Positions 1-7,199 are shown, counted from the first letter of the stretch. The stretch: 17,055 nucleotides of DNA from Ruminococcus sp. (GCA_017380355.1 JAFOED010000081.1:1-17055), one strand, 5' to 3'. The notes: generated from the sequence alone by a model not told the origin. Numbers and translations are program-made.

Positions 1-1
1 A

Positions 2-40
2 GTTTTCACGCTCACAGGCGTTTGTGAAACTGAAGATTAA
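2..40 (+). CDS. C-terminal tail of an upstream gene, possibly the partner M16-family protein (YfmF-like)
   Basis: An open frame enters from the left edge and ends at TAA 38-40; the visible residues are VFTLTGVCETED. It stops 11 nt before the next start, so it is probably the preceding gene of the same operon. In many Firmicutes an M16 peptidase with an intact zinc motif is preceded by an M16-like partner lacking that motif (ymfF/ymfH in Bacillus). That identity is inferred from context alone, because twelve residues are too few for family recognition. Confidence 0.45.
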   Translation, partial: VFTLTGVCETED

Positions 41-51
41 GAGGTGCTATG

Positions 52-1323
52 ATGAATATAAATGAGATTAAATCAGACCTTTTGTCTGAAAAATATTATA
101 AAGTTAAACATAAGAGCGGTCTCACGATTTATGTGTACCCTATGGTGGGTTACAGCTCGACTTACGCTATTTTCGGCACGAAGTACGGTAGTGTTAATAA
201 TACATTCAGGGTTGATAATGGAGATGTTGTAAAAGTTCCTGATGGAATCGCTCATTATCTCGAGCACAAGCTCTTTGAGTCTGAAGATGGCGACGCTTTC
301 TCTCGTTATGCTAAAACAGGTGCTAACGCTAATGCCTATACAAGTTTTGATAAAACCTGTTACCTTTTCTCCTGTACTGACAACTTTGAAGAGAGCTTAG
401 AGATTTTGCTCGACTTTGTACAGTCTCCGTATTTTACAAAGGAAACAGTAGAAAAAGAACAGGGTATCATCGGTCAGGAAATCAAAATGTACGACGATTC
501 ACCTGCGTGGAGAGTAATGTTCAATATGCTTATGTGTCTGTACGAAAAGCACCCTGTCAGAATCGATATCGCGGGTACTGTTGAGTCTATCGCACAGATT
601 ACGCCAGAGTATCTTTACACTTGTTACAACACTTACTATAATCTCAACAATATGGTTTTGTGTGTTGCTGGTAATACAGATGTCGACACAGTGCTTTCTA
701 TTGCTGATAAAATGCTTAAAAACTGTGAGTATCACGAAATAGATAATATCTTTGAAGAAGAGCCTGATACAGTTTCACAGAATTATATAGAACAGAAGCT
801 TCCTGTCGGTATGCCGATGCTCAATCTAGGTTTCAAAGAAACAGCAGGCGAAAAGCGTATCGATGAAAAGACTCTCGGTTATACTGAGATTTTACTTTTC
901 TTACTTGCTTCTTCCACAAGTAAACTCTATCGTAAGCTTATGGACGAAAATCTCATCAATTCAGGTTTCTCTTACGAGTTGATGGAGGGCGAAGGTTTCT
1001 GCGTGACGATTTTCTCAGGCGAATCCCACGACCCTGAAAAGGTTTCGCAGATTATCAAAGACTATATCAGAGAACTTAAAGAAAACGGTATAGATGAGGA
1101 AGAGTTCCAGATTGCAAAGCGTGCGACCTATGGTGACGCTATCGCTTCTCTTAACTCCAACGATCACATAGCGAACATCATCGCTGACTTTGATTTTTCT
1201 GATAGAGAATTATACACTTATATCGACGCTATCGCTAACGCGACTTTAGAAGACATAACAGAAAGACTTTCACAGATGATGGACGAAGAAAAGTCCGTGC
1301 TTTCTGTTATCAAGAGCGAGTAA
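52..1323 (+). CDS. M16-family zinc metallopeptidase (YmfH-like)
   Basis: This is a predicted cytoplasmic zinc peptidase of the insulinase/processing-peptidase family M16. The inverted zinc motif HxxEH is present as HYLEH at about residues 68-72, and the distal Glu ligand is probably in GQEIKMYDD near residue 143, the usual spacing of about 70 residues. The C-terminal half matches the inactive M16 repeat architecture. Its roughly 423 aa length is normal for the bacterial YmfH type. Two adjacent ATGs exist at 49 and 52. The Shine-Dalgarno GAGGTG (41-46) leaves only 2 nt before the first and 5 nt before the second, so 52 is preferred. The stop is 10 nt before lgt, suggesting co-transcription. 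The natural substrate is not known from the sequence. Confidence 0.9.
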   Translation: MNINEIKSDLLSEKYYKVKHKSGLTIYVYPMVGYSSTYAIFGTKYGSVNNTFRVDNGDVVKVPDGIAHYLEHKLFESEDGDAFSRYAKTGANANAYTSFDKTCYLFSCTDNFEESLEILLDFVQSPYFTKETVEKEQGIIGQEIKMYDDSPAWRVMFNMLMCLYEKHPVRIDIAGTVESIAQITPEYLYTCYNTYYNLNNMVLCVAGNTDVDTVLSIADKMLKNCEYHEIDNIFEEEPDTVSQNYIEQKLPVGMPMLNLGFKETAGEKRIDEKTLGYTEILLFLLASSTSKLYRKLMDENLINSGFSYELMEGEGFCVTIFSGESHDPEKVSQIIKDYIRELKENGIDEEEFQIAKRATYGDAIASLNSNDHIANIIADFDFSDRELYTYIDAIANATLEDITERLSQMMDEEKSVLSVIKSE

Positions 1324-1333
1324 GGAGGACACT

Positions 1334-2203
1334 ATGTTTCACGTATCTTTTCCGGGACTCGGACTCGATTTTAATATAAACCGTGTGGCGTTCACTATCG
1401 GCGGTATCGAGATTTACTGGTACGCTTTGTGTATTGTCTCGGGTGTTTTGCTAGCGCTTTTGTACGCGAAGTTTAACGCTAAACGCTTTGATGTAGACAA
1501 TGACAAGCTTTTGAATTGTTTCATCGTTGGTGTTATCACCGCGATTTTAGGTGCACGGCTTTATTACGTTGTATTTAAGTGGGATTACTTTATGAGTGAC
1601 CCTGCACGTATCTTTAACATCCGCGATGGCGGACTTGCGATTTACGGCGGTATTATCGGTGCGCTTTTAGGCGGTCTTATCACAGCGAAAGTACAGAAAA
1701 TGCGACTATTAGGACTTTTAGACCTGACTATGATTGGCTTTTTAATCGGTCAGTCAGTTGGTCGATGGGGCAATTTTATGAATCAGGAAGCGTTCGGTGT
1801 CGAGACCGATTCGCTTTTTCGAATGGTCAGCGAGGGGACAGGCTCGGTTGCTGTTCATCCGTGCTTTTTGTATGAGTCTGTGTGGTGTGCGCTCGGTGTG
1901 CTGTTCTTACATATTTTCAGTAAGAAGTGGCAGAAATACTACGGACAGGTAGCGTTTTTATATATGATTTGGTACGGTGCTGAACGCGCTGTTGTTGAAG
2001 GACTTCGTACTGATAGTCTTTACTTGCCGTTTAATATCGGTTCGTATCAGCCGAGAGTGTCACAGCTTGTGTCTTTAGCACTTGTAATCACAGGCATCGT
2101 ACTTCTGATTGTTTTCAGAAAACGCGATGATCATATAAGAGATAAAAAAGAAGTAATTATCGATAAAAATGAGGATAAACCACAGGAGGCAGAAAATGTA
2201 TAA
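1334..2203 (+). CDS. lgt: Prolipoprotein diacylglyceryl transferase Lgt
   Basis: Integral membrane enzyme that transfers a diacylglyceryl group from phosphatidylglycerol to the lipobox cysteine of prolipoproteins, the first step of lipoprotein maturation. The Lgt signature is visible as GRWGNFMNQEAFG near residues 147-159. Other family marks are the RDGGLAIYGGIIGA segment near residues 97-110 and the GAERAVVEGLRTD segment. Several hydrophobic helices span the protein, and the last is followed by a charged cytosolic tail (KRDDHIRDKKE). The 289 aa length is typical. A good Shine-Dalgarno AAGGAGG lies just before the ATG. The stop codon overlaps the folD start region, which implies translational coupling. 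Confidence 0.96.
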   Translation: MFHVSFPGLGLDFNINRVAFTIGGIEIYWYALCIVSGVLLALLYAKFNAKRFDVDNDKLLNCFIVGVITAILGARLYYVVFKWDYFMSDPARIFNIRDGGLAIYGGIIGALLGGLITAKVQKMRLLGLLDLTMIGFLIGQSVGRWGNFMNQEAFGVETDSLFRMVSEGTGSVAVHPCFLYESVWCALGVLFLHIFSKKWQKYYGQVAFLYMIWYGAERAVVEGLRTDSLYLPFNIGSYQPRVSQLVSLALVITGIVLLIVFRKRDDHIRDKKEVIIDKNEDKPQEAENV

Positions 2204-3047
2204 GATTATTGATGGTAAGCTCGTATCACAGAGCGTAAAAGATGATGTAAAAGCTCAGGTAGCTGCACTTAAAGAACAGGGAGTAGAGGTTACTCTCGCA
2301 GTTATTATCGTAGGCGATGACCCTGCATCACGCGTTTATGTAAATAATAAGAAAAAAGCTTGCGAATACGTAGGTTTTAAGAGTCTTGAGTACGCACTCC
2401 CTGCAGAGACTACTCAGGAAGAGCTTATGGCGCTTGTTGACGAGCTTAACAATAGAGCTGATGTAAACGGCATTTTATGTCAGTTACCACTTCCGAAGCA
2501 CTTAGACGAAAAAGCTGTTATAGAGGCTATTTCACCGCTTAAGGACGTTGACGCTTTCCACGCTGTAAACGTTGGTAAAATTATGATTGGTGACTACGAT
2601 TTCCTGCCTTGCACTCCTGCAGGTGTTATGGAGATGCTCTCATATTATGATATCGACGTAACAGGCAAGAACTGTGTTGTTATCGGTCGCAGTAATATCG
2701 TAGGTAAGCCAATGGCTATGCTCTTACTTCACAAAAACGGTACAGTTACAATCACACACAGCCGTACTGTAGATTTAAAGAACGTTACTAACAAAGCAGA
2801 CATCTTAGTAGCTGCTATCGGTAAAGCTAAGTTTGTAGGCGAAGATATGGTCAAAGACGGAGCTGTTGTTATCGACGTCGGTATGAACAGAGACGAAAAC
2901 GGCAAGCTCTGTGGTGACGTTGACTTTGATACAGTAGCGCCTAAGTGTTCATACATCACTCCGGTACCTGGCGGTGTAGGTCCTATGACCATCGCAGTGC
3001 TTATGAAGAACACTTTAAAAGCCTGCAAAATCCAGAATAATCTGTAA
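2196..3047 (+). CDS. folD: Bifunctional methylenetetrahydrofolate dehydrogenase / methenyltetrahydrofolate cyclohydrolase FolD
   Basis: Cytosolic one-carbon enzyme interconverting 5,10-methylene-THF, 5,10-methenyl-THF and 10-formyl-THF. Family motifs in order are the catalytic segment SRVYVNNKKKAC (Tyr and Lys of the YxxxK pair, about residue 50), QLPLPKHL (about 97), PCTPAGVMEML (about 137), the nucleotide-binding GRSNIVGKPMA (about 163) and the C-terminal PVPGGVGPMTIAVLM. The start at 2196 gives 283 aa and the normal N-terminus MYKIIDGK. An in-frame ATG at 2169 would add nine unusual residues, whereas AGGAGG at 2184-2189 sits 6 nt before 2196. The start overlaps the end of lgt by 8 nt, indicating coupled translation. 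Confidence 0.97.
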   Translation: MYKIIDGKLVSQSVKDDVKAQVAALKEQGVEVTLAVIIVGDDPASRVYVNNKKKACEYVGFKSLEYALPAETTQEELMALVDELNNRADVNGILCQLPLPKHLDEKAVIEAISPLKDVDAFHAVNVGKIMIGDYDFLPCTPAGVMEMLSYYDIDVTGKNCVVIGRSNIVGKPMAMLLLHKNGTVTITHSRTVDLKNVTNKADILVAAIGKAKFVGEDMVKDGAVVIDVGMNRDENGKLCGDVDFDTVAPKCSYITPVPGGVGPMTIAVLMKNTLKACKIQNNL

Positions 3048-3053
3048 TTGAGT

Positions 3054-3091
3054 GTAGGGGACAGCACTTTTGTAAATAGAGTGCGAGCTAC
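3054..3091 (+). other. Interrupted hairpin downstream of folD
   Basis: GTAG (3054-3057) can pair with CTAC (3088-3091), enclosing GCACT (3064-3068) paired with AGTGC (3080-3084). No run of T follows, so it is not a convincing intrinsic terminator. It may stabilise the folD 3' end or weakly terminate it before the rplU promoter. Confidence 0.3.
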
Positions 3092-3126
3092 CTCATATAT
3101 CTATAATAAAAAAGTTAAAATACTTG

Positions 3127-3155
3127 TTGACAACAAATTTGCGTTGTGATATAGT
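3127..3155 (+). promoter_or_regulatory. Sigma-A-type promoter of the rplU-prp-rpmA operon
   Basis: A perfect -35 TTGACA (3127-3132) is followed by exactly 17 nt and a -10 TATAGT (3150-3155). The predicted start near 3162 gives a leader of about 70 nt before rplU. This is a near-consensus housekeeping promoter, as expected for a ribosomal protein operon. Confidence 0.85.
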
Positions 3156-3161
3156 ATATAA

Positions 3162-3233
3162 GCCGCATATTGTGGGTCACAAGCGAGTTTACTCCACCCA
3201 TCATAGCGAGTCTATTAAAAAGGAATGAATTAA
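3162..3233 (+). promoter_or_regulatory. 5' leader of rplU, candidate ribosomal protein L21 leader
   Basis: The leader contains a stem-loop in which TGGGT (3173-3177) pairs with ACCCA (3196-3200), with a CTCCACCC segment on the 3' side and GCGAG repeated before and after it. Firmicute rplU operons are known to carry a conserved autoregulatory L21 leader in exactly this position. Assignment to that family rests on position and general resemblance, not on a covariance-model match. The rplU ribosome-binding site AAGGA lies at the leader's 3' end. Confidence 0.5.
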
Positions 3234-3542
3234 ATGTACGCAGTTATTGAAACAGGCGGTAAGCAGTACAAGGTTGAAAACGGCGACGTTATCTACGTTG
3301 AGAAGCTTGCAGCTGAGGACAATGCTTCAGTTGACTTCAAGGTAGTTGCTCTGTCAACAGAAGACGGTCTCAAGGTTGGTGCTCCATACGTTGAGGGCGC
3401 AACAGTAACAGGTGAGGTTGTTAAGAGCGGTAAGGGCAAGAAGATTATCGTTGCTACTTACAAGCCAAAGAAGGGCGAGAAGAGAAAGCTCGGTCACAGA
3501 CAGCCATACACTAAGGTTGAGATTAAGTCAATCGTTGGCTAA
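3234..3542 (+). CDS. rplU: 50S ribosomal protein L21
   Basis: Large-subunit ribosomal protein that binds 23S rRNA. It begins with the family hallmark MYAVIETGGKQYKVENGD and ends with the basic segment KKGEKRKLGHRQPYTKV, an RNA-contacting loop typical of L21. Its 102 aa length is normal. It is the first gene of the conserved rplU-prp-rpmA operon, preceded by a strong promoter and leader. Its stop is only 2 nt before the prp start. Codon use is strongly biased (many AAG, GTT and GAC), as for highly expressed genes. Confidence 0.98.
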   Translation: MYAVIETGGKQYKVENGDVIYVEKLAAEDNASVDFKVVALSTEDGLKVGAPYVEGATVTGEVVKSGKGKKIIVATYKPKKGEKRKLGHRQPYTKVEIKSIVG

Positions 3543-3544
3543 TT

Positions 3545-3859
3545 ATGATTAAAGTCGAATTTTTCGGTACACCTGTAAACGGGTTTTCTATCAGCGGTCA
3601 TGCAGGATACGCGGATGAGGGATCAGACATCGTTTGTGCAGCAGTATCAAGCGCTGCATATATGACGGCAAATACCGTAACCGATGTTTTAGAAGTCACT
3701 CCAGCTACTCTTTCTGTAGATGATGGCGATATGTACCTTAAACTCGATAAAGTCGATGCACATAAATGCTCTGATGTTATGAAGGGCTTCGTGCTTCACA
3801 TGCTCTCTTTAGAAGAGCAGTACAAACAGTACATTACAGTAACTATTTCGGAGGTGTAA
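3545..3859 (+). CDS. prp: Ribosomal-processing cysteine protease Prp (YsxB family)
   Basis: Prp is a small cysteine protease found where L27 has an N-terminal extension; in Staphylococcus aureus it removes that extension. The catalytic pair is visible in SGHAGYADEGSDIVCAAVS, with His19 and Cys31 at the 12-residue spacing known for the family. Its 104 aa length is normal. It lies between rplU (2 nt gap) and rpmA (3 nt gap), the classical position. There is no strong Shine-Dalgarno of its own, so translation is probably coupled to rplU, keeping the protease at low level relative to the ribosomal proteins. Confidence 0.95.
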   Translation: MIKVEFFGTPVNGFSISGHAGYADEGSDIVCAAVSSAAYMTANTVTDVLEVTPATLSVDDGDMYLKLDKVDAHKCSDVMKGFVLHMLSLEEQYKQYITVTISEV

Positions 3860-3862
3860 GTT

Positions 3863-4147
3863 ATGCTTAAAATAAACATTCAGTTATTCGCTCATAAAAA
3901 AGGTATGGGTTCTACAAAGAACGGTCGTGACAGTGAGTCTAAGCGCCTTGGCGTTAAGCGTGCTGACGGTCAGTTCGTACTTGCTGGCAACATCTTAGTT
4001 AAGCAGAGAGGTACTCACATCCACCCAGGCAACAACGTTGGCCGTGGCTCTGATGATTCACTTTTCGCTAAGATCGACGGCGTTGTTCGTTTCGAGCGTG
4101 TTGGCAAAGACAGAAAGCGCGCTAGCGTTTACCCTGTAGAGCAGTAA
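3863..4147 (+). CDS. rpmA: 50S ribosomal protein L27 with cleavable N-terminal extension
   Basis: Large-subunit protein whose mature N-terminus reaches toward the peptidyl transferase centre. The first nine residues MLKINIQLF precede the mature start AHKKGMGSTKNGRDS. This is the Firmicute pro-L27 form cleaved after Phe9 by Prp, which is encoded immediately upstream. The body motifs GVKRADGQFVLAGNILVKQRG and HPGNNVGRGSDDSLFA are typical. It is 94 aa long. A good Shine-Dalgarno GGAGGTG precedes the ATG. It is the last gene of the operon and is followed directly by an intrinsic terminator. Confidence 0.98.
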   Translation: MLKINIQLFAHKKGMGSTKNGRDSESKRLGVKRADGQFVLAGNILVKQRGTHIHPGNNVGRGSDDSLFAKIDGVVRFERVGKDRKRASVYPVEQ

Positions 4148-4154
4148 TTTTTTA

Positions 4155-4189
4155 GGGCGGATTCTTAATCCGCCCTTGTTTTTTATTTT
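4155..4189 (+). terminator. Intrinsic terminator of rplU-prp-rpmA
   Basis: GGGCGGATT (4155-4163) and AATCCGCCC (4167-4175) form a perfect 9-bp GC-rich stem with a 3-nt loop (or 8 bp with a 5-nt loop). It is followed at once by a T-rich tract, TTGTTTTTTATTTT. It sits 7 nt after the rpmA stop. Confidence 0.93.
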
Positions 4190-4203
4190 AATTGGTTAAT
4201 ACT

Positions 4204-4509
4204 ATGGAAAATAACGAACGAGATTTTATGAAAAATCGTCCTGGTGCTGAGAAAGCTAATCAGGCGAAGGACGTATATGGCCCGATGAAAAAGACGTCTG
4301 TTAACATCATCACTATTTTGCTTTCTATTGTGCTTTTGCTGTGCATAGTTTCTAACTTTGTAAACGGCAGAATCCTGTGGGGCTGTATTTTTGTTTTATT
4401 ACTTTTACTTCTTTTACTCAGCCGTTTTGTTGCGTATAAAACCGAAAAAGCTAACTCTAAACCTGAAGTAAAAGACCATCCCGATGCAATTTTTAAAGAC
4501 CACGAATAA
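4204..4509 (+). CDS. Small two-helix membrane protein of unknown function
   Basis: From ATG 4204 the product has 101 aa. A charged cytosolic N-terminus of about 34 residues is followed by two closely spaced hydrophobic segments, VNIITILLSIVLLLCIVSNF and ILWGCIFVLLLLLLLLSRF, and then a charged tail rich in Lys, Glu and Asp. This predicts a helical hairpin in the cytoplasmic membrane with both ends inside. I do not recognise a family. No clear Shine-Dalgarno precedes 4204; alternatives are TTG 4192 or ATG 4228 (MKNRPG). It lies between the rpmA terminator and obg, 12 nt before obg, so it may share a transcript with obg. Confidence 0.7.
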   Translation: MENNERDFMKNRPGAEKANQAKDVYGPMKKTSVNIITILLSIVLLLCIVSNFVNGRILWGCIFVLLLLLLLLSRFVAYKTEKANSKPEVKDHPDAIFKDHE

Positions 4510-4521
4510 TAGAGGTATACT

Positions 4522-5793
4522 ATGTTTGTTGATATTGCGAAAATTACTATAAAAGCAGGTGACGGTGGCGATGGCGCCGTTTCCTTTCACAGAGAAAAAT
4601 ACGTTGCTTCAGGCGGTCCCGATGGTGGTGACGGCGGTAAAGGCGGCGATGTTATATTTGTAGCTGATTCTAACCTTTCAACATTGGTTGACTTCCGCTA
4701 CAAGCGTAAATACGAAGCTAATAAGGGTAATAACGGTTCTTCCGGTCGTCGATTCGGTCGTAAAGCCGAGGATTTAATTATTCGTGTTCCTGTCGGCACA
4801 ATTGTTAAAGAAACCGAAACAGGACGTATTATGGCTGATTTATCTACTGATGAACCTGTTGTTGTTGCTCGTGGTGGCAAAGGCGGTTGGGGTAATACTC
4901 ACTTTGCTACTCCTACTCGTCAGACTCCGCGTTTTTCTAAACCTGGTATGCCGGGCGAGCAGTTCGATGTCACTTTAGAGCTCAAGCTTTTAGCTGATGT
5001 CGGCCTGGTCGGTTTCCCGAATGTCGGCAAATCGACTCTTATCTCCGTTGTTTCAGCAGCAAAGCCACAGATTGCGAATTACCACTTCACAACAATTACT
5101 CCTACTTTAGGTGTAGTGTCGATGGGTGAAGGCAACTCTTTTGTAATGGCTGATATCCCTGGTATTATCGAGGGTGCGTGGCAGGGTGCAGGTTTAGGTC
5201 ACCAGTTCTTACGCCACGTTGAACGTTGCCGACTTTTGGTTCACGTTGTTGACGTTTCAGGTAGTGAGGGAAGAGACCCTATCAAAGATTTCAACACTAT
5301 TAACGATGAACTCAAGAAATTTAACGAAGAGTTATCGCAGCGTCCTATGATTGTTGCAGGTAATAAATGTGACCTTGCAACTGATGAGCAGATTGCTGAT
5401 TTCAAAGAATATGTTGAGTCAAAAGGCTTTAGCTTTTTCCCGATTATGGCAGCTATCCGCTGGGATGTAGACCCACTTCTCAACAAGATTTTAGAAGAGC
5501 TTTCGAAGCTTCCGCCAATCACTAGATACGAAGCAGAACCACTCCCTGAAATTGACTATTCAACCGTTAACAGCAAGGAAATCCGCATCAAAGTTTGTGA
5601 CGGCGTTTACTTTGTTGAGTGCGATTGGCTGCTCAAAGCGCTTCGTACTGTTAACTTTGATGATTACGATGGTCTTACTTTCTTTGAAAACGTACTCCAG
5701 TCAAGCGGTGTTTACGAGAAACTCCGTGAAGCAGGTGTACAGGAAGGCGACACTGTTTCTATCTACGATATGGAATTTGAGTTTGTTGAATAA
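4522..5793 (+). CDS. obg: GTPase Obg/CgtA
   Basis: Essential ribosome-associated GTPase acting in 50S subunit maturation and stress signalling. The glycine-rich Obg fold fills about residues 1-158 (for example GGPDGGDGGKGGDV). The G domain has P-loop GFPNVGKST near residue 164, switch II DIPGIIEGA near 211 and G4 NKCD. A C-terminal OCT domain covers about residues 350-423. The length is full at 423 aa. Two loops are unusual: the residues after IIEGA read WQGAGLGHQ, and the G5 region reads IMAAIRWDVD where a Ser-Ala pair is usual. The weak Shine-Dalgarno AGAGG precedes the ATG. Placement after rplU/rpmA and before other RNA-related genes is common in Firmicutes. Confidence 0.97.
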   Translation: MFVDIAKITIKAGDGGDGAVSFHREKYVASGGPDGGDGGKGGDVIFVADSNLSTLVDFRYKRKYEANKGNNGSSGRRFGRKAEDLIIRVPVGTIVKETETGRIMADLSTDEPVVVARGGKGGWGNTHFATPTRQTPRFSKPGMPGEQFDVTLELKLLADVGLVGFPNVGKSTLISVVSAAKPQIANYHFTTITPTLGVVSMGEGNSFVMADIPGIIEGAWQGAGLGHQFLRHVERCRLLVHVVDVSGSEGRDPIKDFNTINDELKKFNEELSQRPMIVAGNKCDLATDEQIADFKEYVESKGFSFFPIMAAIRWDVDPLLNKILEELSKLPPITRYEAEPLPEIDYSTVNSKEIRIKVCDGVYFVECDWLLKALRTVNFDDYDGLTFFENVLQSSGVYEKLREAGVQEGDTVSIYDMEFEFVE

Positions 5794-5802
5794 GAGGGCT
5801 GT

Positions 5803-6204
5803 ATGAGCAATTTGTTGGATATAAATTCGGATATTCACTCACTTTCTCCGTTGACGCTTGCTTTTGTTGGCGATTCTGTGTACGATTTGCTTGTACGACA
5901 GCATCTTGTATCGCTTGCTAACCGACCCGTAAAAGAGCTGAACTCTATGAAAGTCACTCTTGTTAACTGTAAAAGTCAGGCTGATGCTGTAAAAGTTATC
6001 ATAGACACATTGAGTGAAGACGAGATTGATGTTTATAAACGCGGTAGAAACGTTAAAGTAAACTCCGCGTCAAAGCACTCGTCTATCGCTGATTATCACG
6101 CGGCTACGGGATTGGAGGCGCTTTTCGGCTATCTTTACTTGTCGGGCAAAACCGACAGGATAAAAGAGCTGTTTATGCTGATACTTAATAGTAGCGAGGT
6201 GTAA
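5803..6204 (+). CDS. mrnC: Mini-ribonuclease III (MrnC)
   Basis: Dimeric endoribonuclease made only of the RNase III catalytic domain, without a dsRNA-binding domain; in Bacillus subtilis it matures 23S rRNA. The N-terminal motif LAFVGDSVYDLLVRQHL carries the conserved acidic residues of the family signature. Further family features are the segment NSMKVTLVNCKSQADAV and the second helix region GLEALFGYLYLSGK, which contains the conserved Glu/Leu pattern. The 133 aa length is normal. It starts 9 nt after obg and ends 3 nt before the next gene, so it is in one transcription unit with both. Confidence 0.93.
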   Translation: MSNLLDINSDIHSLSPLTLAFVGDSVYDLLVRQHLVSLANRPVKELNSMKVTLVNCKSQADAVKVIIDTLSEDEIDVYKRGRNVKVNSASKHSSIADYHAATGLEALFGYLYLSGKTDRIKELFMLILNSSEV

Positions 6205-6207
6205 AAA

Positions 6208-7077
6208 GTGAAAAAAGCCTTAAATTTAACTATTGATATACTGATTATGCTTGTCGGTGCGATGCTTTACGCCGCATCCGTCAACGTTTTTACTTCGCCT
6301 AATAATATTGCTTTAGGCGGTCTTACTGGTGTGAGCACAATCCTTAACTACCTTTTTTCGCTCCCGATAGGTATTATGATTCTTGTGCTTAATATCCCAC
6401 TGTTTATCTGGGGAGCTATCGAAAACGGCAGAAAGTTTCTTACTAAAACCATTATTGCTACAGTTTTTGTGTCTGTCGCAATTGACGTTATGGCGGTGTT
6501 GCCGTTTGATTTTTACTATGAGGGCGATACTTTCTTAGCTGCTATATTCGGTGGCTTGCTGTCAGGACTTGGACTGGCGCTAATCTTCTTCAGAGGCGGA
6601 ACAACCGGCGGTACGGATATTATCGCGCGTAATATTCATAAGCACTTTCCGCACATTTCTGTCGGTACGTTAATACTTATCTGTGATGCAGTTATTTTCG
6701 TTGCTGCTGCGATTGTGTATAAGCATATCGAAAGTGCGCTGTACGCTGTTATCACTGTTTTTGTCAGCACGAAAGTTATCGACACCGTGATTTACGGATT
6801 CTCGGGAGATAATGGTAAGCTTATGTTTATCATTACTGATAAATACGAAGAGCTGTCGCAGGAGATTATATCCCGTATCGGACGAGGTGTTACTTTACTT
6901 GATGCTCACGGAGCTTATAGTAACGAAGAAAAACAAGTGCTCTTGTGCGCTGTGCGTCCGTCACAGGTGCATAAAACTAAGACACTTGTGCGCGATATAG
7001 ACGAAAACGCGTTTGTTGTTGTGACAACAGCCAGTGCGATAAGCGGAAAAGGCTTTCAAAGTATAGAAAATCCTTGA
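6208..7077 (+). CDS. YitT-family membrane protein (DUF161 plus C-terminal DUF2179)
   Basis: Predicted polytopic membrane protein. About five hydrophobic segments occupy the N-terminal 200 residues. They include the family-typical NIALGGLTGVSTILNYL and FFRGGTTGGTDIIARNIH segments. A soluble C-terminal domain (GRGVTLLDAHGAYSNEEKQ, then VVVTTASAISGKGF) matches DUF2179. The length of 289 aa is typical of YitT proteins, whose molecular function is not established. The start is GTG at 6208, preceded by GAGGTG at 6196-6201, in a 3-nt gap after mrnC. The stop codon TGA is embedded in the -35 box of the rpsF promoter. Confidence 0.92.
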   Translation: MKKALNLTIDILIMLVGAMLYAASVNVFTSPNNIALGGLTGVSTILNYLFSLPIGIMILVLNIPLFIWGAIENGRKFLTKTIIATVFVSVAIDVMAVLPFDFYYEGDTFLAAIFGGLLSGLGLALIFFRGGTTGGTDIIARNIHKHFPHISVGTLILICDAVIFVAAAIVYKHIESALYAVITVFVSTKVIDTVIYGFSGDNGKLMFIITDKYEELSQEIISRIGRGVTLLDAHGAYSNEEKQVLLCAVRPSQVHKTKTLVRDIDENAFVVVTTASAISGKGFQSIENP

Positions 7078-7101
7078 CAATTTGAATACTTGTGGTATAA
7101 T
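7074..7101 (+). promoter_or_regulatory. Promoter of the rpsF-ssb-rpsR operon
   Basis: A perfect -35 TTGACA (7074-7079), 16 nt, then a perfect -10 TATAAT (7096-7101) with an upstream TGG extension at 7093-7095. The -35 box overlaps the TGA stop of the preceding gene. Predicted initiation is near 7107-7109. This is the strongest promoter in the window by consensus. Confidence 0.92.
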
Positions 7102-7102
7102 T

Positions 7103-7151
7103 ACTCTGTTATATGTGGAAATCTGCGTATAACAGAGTTTTTTATTATTTT
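7103..7151 (+). terminator. Terminator-like hairpin overlapping the rpsF start site (terminator or attenuator)
   Basis: ACTCTGTTATA (7103-7113) pairs perfectly with TATAACAGAGT (7128-7138), an 11-bp stem. It can be extended inward by about five more pairs, including G-U pairs, leaving AAAT (7119-7122) as the loop. A tract TTTTTTATTATTTT follows directly. The stem begins 2 nt after the -10 box. Transcripts coming from upstream would contain the whole hairpin, while those starting near 7108 would lack about five basal nucleotides of its 5' arm. Confidence 0.8.
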
Positions 7152-7199
7152 CCTTGCATCGTGAAGACGGTGCCAGATGTCCAGAAGGAGGTGCAACAA

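Noticed and set aside
7113..7199. N-terminally extended rpsF start at ATG 7113
   Set aside because: The extension would encode the terminator hairpin and T tract, and the internal ATG 7200 has a strong AGAAGGAGGTG and the usual S6 N-terminus.
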